NCBI GenBank assembly: GCA_002420305.1 | Contig: DIHT01000040.1 | Span: 7,061 to 33,388 of the forward strand | From: Akkermansiaceae bacterium UBA5689 | GTDB taxonomy: Bacteria; Verrucomicrobiota; Verrucomicrobiia; Verrucomicrobiales; Akkermansiaceae | DNA: 26,328 bases | Direction of reading: 5' to 3' | Shown here: positions 15,805 to 22,468 of the stretch, in pieces | How positions within the stretch are numbered: position 1 is the first letter of the stretch | How the letters are laid out: each line of letters opens with the position of its first letter | Notes under the pieces: model-generated | The model's input: the letters and a program-made list of their open reading frames with translations, nothing else | The model's database searches: none | Told to the model about the DNA's origin: nothing | Translations under genes and position numbers: made by a program

Positions 15805-16566
15805 ATGTGGCCGAACTACGCCTTGGTGGCCTCTAACCTTCCTCCGGAAGAATTCGGCAAGCACTATACCGTGGGGAGCTCACGCTATTACCACGGGCAG
15901 GTGATTTTCGCCCAGATCGCCGACGACTACCGGAACGATTACTTTCAGATTGACGAATTGATGAAGGACGTTGTCCCGAATCAGGCGGGCAGACCAAAAC
16001 GGACCAAGTTCATATCCTGTTACCGCGTTCTGGAGCATATCGACTTGTCCGCCTTTCTCGACCTCTACATCACATCGGTCTCCGGGCAGGTCCTCCGCCT
16101 CCAGCAGGCGCCATATGAGCGAGTTCATGAGCCTGGCTTCATCCGGACCTATCAGGAGATCTGCCCCTTCAGTGCTATCGTAATGAGCCATATGGCTCCT
16201 CCGGAATTTGGAGAATACATCACCGATCTCTCCCTCCCAAAAAGCGCTCCTGAGGTCATGTTTACCCAGATCGACTTCGTTATTGAGGATTTTCTGAAAC
16301 AACTCGAAGCCAACCCTTTTCACACTTCCCCGATCCCCAACGTCCATCCCCACAAGTTAAAGGAGCAGATCCAAGAGCTTCAGGGCAAGCCGGAGAAGTC
16401 CACCAAGGCCATCAGCCTGGACTCCGTATTGGGACGAATTTCTTTCCTCCAACTCCGCACTGGATTCTGGATAGCGGCGCAGGAGAGAGAAATTTTTTAC
16501 CCTATCCCCGATAGGGCCACTCTTGAGAGTGAGCACCCGGAATTCTTCCGTTCAATCGTGGGGTAA
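15805..16566 (+). CDS. Hypothetical protein, unrecognised family, start region possibly frameshifted
   Basis: I do not recognise this 253-residue product. It has no signal peptide or membrane segment and looks cytoplasmic and globular. Distinctive stretches are NYALVASNLPPEEFGKHYTV, the GSSRYYHGQVIFAQI strand, GRPKRTKFISCYRVLEHIDL and EREIFYPIPDRATLE. The ATG at 15805 has no Shine-Dalgarno sequence, and the reading frame stays open for 19 codons upstream. The last eight of these, IEQHLYVI, run naturally into the MWPNYALVAS strand, so the true N terminus may lie further upstream (see the separate ribosome-binding-site entry). The gene is divergent from the protease and ends 15 bp from the convergent phosphofructokinase gene. 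Its composition and uninterrupted length support a real gene; function is unknown. Confidence 0.75.
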   Translation: MWPNYALVASNLPPEEFGKHYTVGSSRYYHGQVIFAQIADDYRNDYFQIDELMKDVVPNQAGRPKRTKFISCYRVLEHIDLSAFLDLYITSVSGQVLRLQQAPYERVHEPGFIRTYQEICPFSAIVMSHMAPPEFGEYITDLSLPKSAPEVMFTQIDFVIEDFLKQLEANPFHTSPIPNVHPHKLKEQIQELQGKPEKSTKAISLDSVLGRISFLQLRTGFWIAAQEREIFYPIPDRATLESEHPEFFRSIVG

Positions 16567-16581
16567 AGGCGAGAACCGCGC

Positions 16582-17802
16582 TCAATGCCCTGCTGCCCGG
16601 GCACCCTTCGTCTGCCCGATTTCGCTGAGCATGTCGCCGAACCATGGAAGGTCGATATCAAAGGGCTTCCCACCCTTGATCCGGGGGAAGGCGATACAGC
16701 TCATCTCGCCACCGGCATCTTCATCCATCCCAGCGACCCCGCTTTGCCCGTCCAAGGCATACCCTGCACCCGCAAACGCACTTTTCTTGATCAACTCAAG
16801 ATCGCGCTCATTGGGCGCTGCAGAGCGTCCAAAGTACCCGCTTTTCTGAACGAGGACCTTGTCAGCGTTGAGCCTCTCCTTGAGCTTTGACGCGAACCAC
16901 TTGCCCGGATTCAGTTCATCAAGACGCGCGTGACCAAAAGCATCACGCCTCACCTCTTCACCTGCAGCTTCCTTTTCGCGAATAATAGCATCCATCCCTG
17001 CTCCTTCACTGAGAAACAGGTTCACACAGTCATGCTTGTCCATGACCCCATTGAGCCGCTCGATCTCTGTATCGAGGTCTAGATCCACTTCCGGCACCCA
17101 TACGGCATGGACATCCCAGCATTCCCGGGCCAGCCGCATCCCTGGCAGGAAATTCCACCCGTCCAGTCGCTTGCGGTAGGCTTCTGCCGTTGCGCCGGTG
17201 AGCCATCCACAGTGGCGGCCCATGACTTCATGAATGATCAAGTGCCTCGTACTGGTCGTGTTCTCGTTCGCAATATTCTCAAAGAAGATCGCGCCCTGGT
17301 CCGCCGCAGTCCAGGCGCCCAGCGTTTGCTCGATCGGAAAGACATCGTTGTCTACTGTCTTTGGAAGGCCGACAACCGTTAGATCATATCCGTTTTCCTG
17401 AAGGTATCCCGCGAGATCAGCTGCTGTCGTATTGGTGTCATCGCCCCCAATTGTATGCAGAATATCAATCCCATCCCTCTTGAGTTGCTCCGCTGCTACC
17501 TTGAGAGGTTCCTCCCCTGCTTGAACAAGCCCCCTCTTTTCACAATCCTCCACGTTCGTTAGTTTCACACGGCTGTTCCCTATCGGACTACCGCCAAAAC
17601 GGTACAACACTTCATGCCGCTCCCTTGCCTCTGCTGGAAAAAGCATTCGCCGACCTAACAAAAGCCCCTGATAGCCATTCAAATAACCACTTAACTCCGC
17701 GTCCGGAGCCAGTTCATTATATTTTTCGATCAAGCCCCCAATCGAAGAGGATAGGCATGGAGCAAGTCCACCAGCGGTCAGAAACGCAATTTTTTGAGCC
17801 AT
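16582..17802 (-). CDS. Pyrophosphate-dependent 6-phosphofructokinase
   Basis: This 406-residue enzyme interconverts fructose 6-phosphate and fructose 1,6-bisphosphate in glycolysis. The start at ATG 17802 gives MAQKIAFLTAGGLAPC, the canonical N-terminal strand and phosphate loop. The motif GGDDT is at 119-123 and PKTVDND at 147-153, with catalytic D151. D122 replaces the Gly of ATP-dependent enzymes (E. coli G104) and K148 replaces E. coli G124. Both changes are established markers of pyrophosphate as phosphoryl donor, so this should be the PPi-dependent, reversible type. MGRHCGW (194-200) belongs to the fructose 6-phosphate site. Upstream in-frame codons to 17901 carry no conserved sequence. 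It lies 108 bp after the 78-residue gene on the same strand and is the only central-metabolism gene in the window. Confidence 0.92.
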   Translation of the reverse strand: MAQKIAFLTAGGLAPCLSSSIGGLIEKYNELAPDAELSGYLNGYQGLLLGRRMLFPAEARERHEVLYRFGGSPIGNSRVKLTNVEDCEKRGLVQAGEEPLKVAAEQLKRDGIDILHTIGGDDTNTTAADLAGYLQENGYDLTVVGLPKTVDNDVFPIEQTLGAWTAADQGAIFFENIANENTTSTRHLIIHEVMGRHCGWLTGATAEAYRKRLDGWNFLPGMRLARECWDVHAVWVPEVDLDLDTEIERLNGVMDKHDCVNLFLSEGAGMDAIIREKEAAGEEVRRDAFGHARLDELNPGKWFASKLKERLNADKVLVQKSGYFGRSAAPNERDLELIKKSAFAGAGYALDGQSGVAGMDEDAGGEMSCIAFPRIKGGKPFDIDLPWFGDMLSEIGQTKGARAAGH

Positions 17803-17910
17803 AAGGTTACGCAGAATCTGAGGCTCCCTTAGCCGGGCTGTCAACCATGGTGATAGATTAAGAAGAGTTCCGGAAGGAGAACTGTCCCTCGCCCTATCCA
17901 AGCTCTGCCA

Positions 17911-18147
17911 CTATCCCTCCTTGGACGCAACAAAGGTAATCAGGGAGTCAAATCCTTCGATCCTGATAGAATCTGCCGTAACTCCGGCACCATCGGCACG
18001 TATGAGCGAAGCGAGGTCAGATATCTGCCGATCATCCCAGAGCGATACTATTTCACGCCGCCCTCGGTAGCCCTTAGGACCCCGTGCGCACTCTCCATTC
18101 TTTGGGAATCGCGCGACAATGGCGGCATCTCTCCCAATTTCAGTCAC
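17911..18147 (-). CDS. Small hypothetical protein overlapping its upstream gene
   Basis: The GTG start at 18147 overlaps the TGA stop of the large cupredoxin-propeller gene by 8 bp (GTGACTGA), a typical arrangement for translational coupling. An AAGG lies just before the start. The 78-residue product has no signal peptide, no membrane segment and no family I recognise. Its second half (residues 35-75, including SLWDDRQISDLASLIRADG and DSIRIEGFDSLITFVA) has alternating strand/helix character and looks foldable. Because the upstream protein is exported while this one appears cytoplasmic, a direct partnership is uncertain. The alternative is a chance open frame in the 108-338 bp before the phosphofructokinase gene. 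Confidence 0.45.
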   Translation of the reverse strand: MTEIGRDAAIVARFPKNGECARGPKGYRGRREIVSLWDDRQISDLASLIRADGAGVTADSIRIEGFDSLITFVASKEG

Positions 18148-21109
18148 CCTTGGGTAGTCCGGGTATGCTCACTCTATCTTTCTCGGCCAACTTGGAAATG
18201 ACGAAGCGTGTGGCGGAATCACCCATCTTGGCCGCCTTGACGAGGGCTTGGTAGATTTCCTCAGTTTTTTCCCAAGGGGTCGGGTAGTAGTACGGGCCGC
18301 GGGTGTCCGGGCGGGTGCCCCACCAAGTGTCTCCCTGATAGAGCTTTTCCTTGTTCGCCAAGCGGACGAGACTCCTCGCGATCCGCTGTTTGGTGTCAGA
18401 TTTGAGAGTCTTTTCGAAACGCTTCAGGAGGGCATCGACAGCTTCCGGGTGATGCATGTGCCGCAGGGCCATGAGTGCCCCGCTTTGGTTGGGCGTGCCG
18501 ATTGCATCCACGCAGGCCGGCCCGGCCCGTAAGGCAACCAAGGCTTTGCGAGCGACATGTGGGAGAATGGACGCTGAGTTTGGAATGGCGTGCGGCCCTT
18601 CGACGATTTCCTTTTTTCCACCACCAGCGAATTTCTTTATCACCTTGTTGCTGGCGTGAAAACGGACCTGCCCACCACCGTGCGTGTCGGCCAACCCGGC
18701 CACGCATTTGAATCGGATGATGTCAGAAGGCAAATTCTTGTAGGAAATTACGCTTACAGCATGGGAACCGATCCCAAAGGCCATCGCTTTTTTGTCCGAG
18801 CGCACAAGTTTCGCCCCGGTTGGACTGATACCCACTCCGGTCTTTCCCCAACCTTGGGTGGCCTGAGTCCACTTGAGGTCAGTCAGCCTGATGACGGAGC
18901 CGTCCTTCTTGACCAAGGTCGGCTCAAACCAGGCACCGTGGTCGTTACCGTCGCCATTGCCACCATCACCAATGGTCAGGTAAAGCTCCTTCCAGCCGGA
19001 GATATCGACATCGAATTGATGCGTCTTGTTTCCGTCGATAAGAGGGCTCTGGTGAATACTATGGGGACCGGAATCCACCGGGGCAGGCGCCTGAAATACC
19101 GGCAGGGGGTCAGTTACCGGGGGACTGGAAACGGCGAGCAGAGCCTTAGCCGCCGACTTGTCTCCAAGACGACCGAGAGCCACCGCAGCCGCAACCTGTA
19201 TGCGTGGGTTTTTACTTTTAAGGGCGTTTGCAAAGGGTGCCTGGGGGATTCCTTCGACCTGGGTTCTTCGGTCGGCAAGAGCCCGCAGGGCATGCTCCGC
19301 CACGGCAGGATCGTCGACCAGCTTGAGAAGCTCCTCGTGAGACTTTGTTCCGAGCAGCTGCTTCAGGGTATAGATTGCGGCTACACGAGCCCTCGGGGTT
19401 AGCTTCTTGTCCACCGCCACTGCCAAGACTTCTCGGCCCTCCCCTCTCCGACGGAGAATTTCCTGCTGGGCGTGCAGCCTTGCCTTGGCGCTGGGAGTGG
19501 TGAGCATGTTGGCCAAATCAACCTCGTTACGCTTTTGCAGGTCGGGAAACTCTTTGTACTTCCAACCCTTCGGAACGACCCGGGCGACGTAGCCATCCGT
19601 CCCTCCCTTGAAGCCAGAATTGCCCCAGCTACCGATAAAGAGACGCCCTGAACCATCGCAGTCAACATCGGTGATTCTTCCGCATTTGATGAAGCTCTCC
19701 TGATTCTGGGTAAAACTGGACCCGTCGGGAGTAACCCGGTGGATAAATAGCTGGCCCCGCCCCCAGTCACACATCATGGGAACGTCGTTGTACTTGTCCG
19801 GCCAACCTGGCTCGTCGAAGAACATTGCTCCAGTACCGGAGCCGCCACCAACATCGACGAGGGCGGGGATGATTTCGCTCGTGTAGCGCTTGAAAAGGTC
19901 GGGGTAGCCGTATTCTCCGGTCTGGATTTCATGGCTAAAGCGCATGTTCCAGCCCCCGCCGTCGTTGGTGTTGCCCCGGGTGAATACGTTCATGAAAGGG
20001 TCGATGGCCACGTCGTAGATGTTTCTTAGGCCATCAGCGTAGGTTTCCAACTCGGTCCCATCGGGCCGAACCCGTATAATCCCACCTCCATACATCGTCA
20101 GCTTCGTACCATCCGTGCCCTCCGCATCAACGAAGCCGAAGTCTCCCACCGCAACGTAAATCCACCCGTCGATCCCCATTCGTATCCCATTGGTTGTATG
20201 ATCGACCCCCCGGGACTGGTTGAACTTTCGCGTGCTGATCTCCTTGACCAAGTGTTTGGGTGGCCCGTCCGCCATCCCGTCCCCGTCCTTGTCCTCAAGG
20301 ACGGAAAGAAACATCCCATCAAACTTATTGCCTTTTCCCCACTTTGCATGAAGCACGTAAAGTTTGTTCCCAACCGGCACGATGCCCCGCGGGTTGTCAA
20401 TTAAGGCATACTCCGTCCGATAATCGGATATCCCATCATGATCCTCATCGACCAGACGGATGATCCTGCCTTTTCCTCCCCCTTTGCCCAGCGAACCGAT
20501 CTGGTCAACCCCGGCGTAGACTTCTCCCGTAGGGGCGACTCCGATGCAAGCCACACAGGGCGTCACCGTATTGGGAGAAAAAAGAGTCGATTCCAGTTCC
20601 CCGGGAACGCCCACCGGTGAGCCTGCACTCTTACTCGGGCCTGCGGTAAGCTCCTTTGGCTCTTTTTTTGCCACGAAGAGCGTTCCATGCATCAGGAATC
20701 CATGGCCGGGAAATGTACAAACGTAGGGATAGTTGCCTTCCTTTACGGGGGCCTTGAACTTGACTGTTGATTTATTCTTGGGTTGAACCACAGGGGTCGC
20801 GGCTAGCACTTTTGCAGAATCCGGGACGTAGTGGCGAGCGGGACCTTTTTCACCAAGTGCGTTTGCGGCTTCGACGATCTCCATGCGCGCACCTGGTTTG
20901 ACTAGAACAAAGTTATGCATCATCACGTCCGAGTTATCGAACGTCAATTCGACGTCCTCTCCTGGAAGAACGTGGAGGACCTTAGGATCGAAATGCAGTC
21001 CCGGCTTAACCCCGAGTGCGATTTTTCTGGCCTCAGCCTGGGTGAAAAAGGAGCCAAGCAACAGAACGATGAAAGCTGACTTGAGATAATCGTGAAGGTT
21101 TGGGCGCAT
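18140..21109 (-). CDS. Secreted azurin-like / propeller / HEAT / NPCBM fusion protein
   Basis: This 989-residue exported protein has several domains. A signal peptide (about 1-26, ending TQAEA) is followed by a cupredoxin domain (about 28-148). It has the type 1 copper ligands H65 (MMHNFVLV) and C131, H136 and M140 in CTFPGHGFLMHG, with exactly the C+5 H, C+9 M spacing of azurin. Residues about 165-520 form a soluble glucose dehydrogenase-like or PVC-type propeller (GDFGFVDAEGTDGT, YADGLRNIYDVAIDP, MCDWGRGQLF). HEAT-like repeats occupy about 540-660 and again 845-930, with an NPCBM carbohydrate-binding domain (about 683-821) between them. There is no CxxCH haem motif, although related large proteins often carry one. 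A role in periplasmic sugar oxidation with copper-based electron transfer is plausible but inferred. ATG 21109 was chosen over GTG 21124 because it starts closer to the signal. Confidence 0.9.
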   Translation of the reverse strand: MRPNLHDYLKSAFIVLLLGSFFTQAEARKIALGVKPGLHFDPKVLHVLPGEDVELTFDNSDVMMHNFVLVKPGARMEIVEAANALGEKGPARHYVPDSAKVLAATPVVQPKNKSTVKFKAPVKEGNYPYVCTFPGHGFLMHGTLFVAKKEPKELTAGPSKSAGSPVGVPGELESTLFSPNTVTPCVACIGVAPTGEVYAGVDQIGSLGKGGGKGRIIRLVDEDHDGISDYRTEYALIDNPRGIVPVGNKLYVLHAKWGKGNKFDGMFLSVLEDKDGDGMADGPPKHLVKEISTRKFNQSRGVDHTTNGIRMGIDGWIYVAVGDFGFVDAEGTDGTKLTMYGGGIIRVRPDGTELETYADGLRNIYDVAIDPFMNVFTRGNTNDGGGWNMRFSHEIQTGEYGYPDLFKRYTSEIIPALVDVGGGSGTGAMFFDEPGWPDKYNDVPMMCDWGRGQLFIHRVTPDGSSFTQNQESFIKCGRITDVDCDGSGRLFIGSWGNSGFKGGTDGYVARVVPKGWKYKEFPDLQKRNEVDLANMLTTPSAKARLHAQQEILRRRGEGREVLAVAVDKKLTPRARVAAIYTLKQLLGTKSHEELLKLVDDPAVAEHALRALADRRTQVEGIPQAPFANALKSKNPRIQVAAAVALGRLGDKSAAKALLAVSSPPVTDPLPVFQAPAPVDSGPHSIHQSPLIDGNKTHQFDVDISGWKELYLTIGDGGNGDGNDHGAWFEPTLVKKDGSVIRLTDLKWTQATQGWGKTGVGISPTGAKLVRSDKKAMAFGIGSHAVSVISYKNLPSDIIRFKCVAGLADTHGGGQVRFHASNKVIKKFAGGGKKEIVEGPHAIPNSASILPHVARKALVALRAGPACVDAIGTPNQSGALMALRHMHHPEAVDALLKRFEKTLKSDTKQRIARSLVRLANKEKLYQGDTWWGTRPDTRGPYYYPTPWEKTEEIYQALVKAAKMGDSATRFVISKLAEKDRVSIPGLPKGD

Positions 21110-21466
21110 GATGTGGAAGTTCACTAGGGATTAAGTAAAAAACAAACCCAATCGTAGCCCATACCGGAAAGGAATTTTCTTTGTCGTCAGCGTGCCCCTC
21201 GGGCCGTTAGACCGGGGTGAGCGGGTATGTGACTAGCACCTTTTTTGACTACTTCAAATTTTGCCACTTCTTGGCGCGCTATTGAAGCGGTCTCCTACGC
21301 AATCAGTTTTATAAACCGCGGCAGTCTTATTGTTAAACTTTGTACCAGGCTGTGACGTCGACAGCCCCGGGATCCTCCCCGTTCCCATCTGGCACGACCC
21401 TAGGGCTCCCACTCCACGCAATTCGCAGGATTCAACCCAAGAGGACCGAATTTCTATCAGACGGGC
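21110..21466. other. 357-bp intergenic region without a recognisable gene
   Basis: This gap separates two minus-strand genes, the ThuA-like gene (stop at 21467) and the cupredoxin-propeller gene (start at 21109), and should hold the promoter of the latter. I see no convincing paired -35/-10 boxes on the minus strand, no open frame of note and no tRNA. A T-run (CCTTTTTTGAC, about 21239-21249) and an imperfect CCCC...GGGG hairpin (about 21195-21216) are present but are not arranged as a terminator for the ThuA gene. The base composition is more mixed than in the neighbouring genes. Confidence 0.5.
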
Positions 21467-22330
21467 TCAGTTAGCCTGACTAACTGGGTTCTTGGCAGAA
21501 GGAACCCCCTTCTCTGGCACCTCCACGCCCGATGTCCAAGTAATGGCATTCAGAACCAGAGTGCGCCAGTTGTCACTGTCCCAGGTCTCGTGGTAGTGCC
21601 CACCGGTCGTACCAAACCCGCGCCCCTTTCCTCCCGGACGCTCGTAAGCCCAGCCAATGTGCTGGATCTCTCCTGCCGCCATCGACTTGCGTACATGAGG
21701 GTTATTGGAATGCGGGCCATCGGGACGGTTCATGGTCGCCTTTGGAGGGTGGGCGGAGAGAATTGGGGTAACACCTTTCATATCCGGAGCAAACCGCATG
21801 TGATAATACCATTCATCATTCTGGACGAAAGGTGTGCACCCACGGGTGATGGGATGCTCGGGAAGTTTTTCAATTGTAGCAACCCAGTGAGGATTGACCG
21901 ACCAGTGCGTTTCAAAATAACCACCCATTCCCTTGAGCATGATTTCTCCTGCCTTTCCTTTAGGAACTTCCACTCCGTAATGCAGACAAACGAGACCCAC
22001 CCCGCTGTCAACGAGCTCTTCAAAACGCTCAAGATTCTTCATTACGAGATGGCCTCCTCCGCCGTTGCAGAAAATGACGATGCAGTCGGCTCCATCAAAC
22101 GCTCCGGCCTCTTTTGGCCAACCCTTGAATTGGCTTGTCTCAAACCCAAGGCCACTGGCTTCCAACGCCGCGGCAAGCACCGCATTACCCTGCACGTGAT
22201 TGTGCGTCTTACTGTTTTTCCCACCATCCGCGAGAAACACGATCTTCTTCTTTTCAGCCAAGGCCCCACCGGAGAACAAAAGGGCAATCAGAGGAACTAG
22301 GACAAAGGAATTGCGAGCGAAACGATTCAT
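21467..22330 (-). CDS. Exported ThuA-like domain protein
   Basis: This 287-residue protein starts at ATG 22330 with a signal peptide ending FSGGALAEKKK; a TTG three codons upstream is less likely. The body matches the ThuA-like, class I glutamine amidotransferase-related fold common in Planctomycetes and Verrucomicrobia: KKIVFLADGGKNSKTHNH at the N terminus, the IVIFCNGGGGHLV strand, GVGLVCLHYGVEV, GGYFETHW, QNDEWYYHMRF and the late GHYHETWDSDNWRTLVLNAI block. ThuA is named after a trehalose-utilisation gene of rhizobia, but the biochemical function of the secreted PVC forms is not established; a glycan or sugar-derivative role is assumed. It diverges from the alpha/beta hydrolase gene across 138 bp. 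Confidence 0.88.
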   Translation of the reverse strand: MNRFARNSFVLVPLIALLFSGGALAEKKKIVFLADGGKNSKTHNHVQGNAVLAAALEASGLGFETSQFKGWPKEAGAFDGADCIVIFCNGGGGHLVMKNLERFEELVDSGVGLVCLHYGVEVPKGKAGEIMLKGMGGYFETHWSVNPHWVATIEKLPEHPITRGCTPFVQNDEWYYHMRFAPDMKGVTPILSAHPPKATMNRPDGPHSNNPHVRKSMAAGEIQHIGWAYERPGGKGRGFGTTGGHYHETWDSDNWRTLVLNAITWTSGVEVPEKGVPSAKNPVSQAN

Positions 22331-22372
22331 GGTCGCCAATACTCCCCAAAGCCCCTTCCCTTGACAAGATCA

Positions 22373-22402
22373 ATGCACCGGGGGCCGGAAGGACCGTTGC
22401 AT
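22373..22402. promoter_or_regulatory. Imperfect inverted repeat between divergent ThuA and hydrolase genes
   Basis: ATGCACCGG (22373-22381) and CCGTTGCAT (22394-22402) pair over eight of nine positions around a 12-base spacer. The element lies midway between the divergent starts at 22330 and 22469, so it may be an operator serving one or both genes. No regulator gene is adjacent. This is inference from symmetry and position. Confidence 0.25.
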
Positions 22403-22468
22403 CAATACGTCTCGCAAACTTGCCCGTTGCCTCCACGACTTTTTACAGGTGAACTCCAGTCTCACAGC

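Noticed and set aside
18590..19402. A 270-codon open frame on the plus strand inside the cupredoxin-propeller gene
   Set aside because: It is fully antisense to a gene with several recognisable domains, and its product shows no recognisable motif.
20544..20557. CVACI in the cupredoxin-propeller protein as a possible c-type haem site
   Set aside because: The fifth residue is Ile, not His, so it does not satisfy CxxCH.
21426..21437. CAGGATTCAACC, resembling a tRNA T-arm on the minus strand
   Set aside because: No acceptor, D or anticodon stem could be built around it, so no tRNA or tRNA remnant is claimed.
22361..22366. A perfect TTGACA, suggesting a sigma-70 -35 box for the hydrolase gene
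   Set aside because: No -10-like sequence lies 16-18 bp downstream (the region is GGCCGGAAGG), so it was not called as a promoter.
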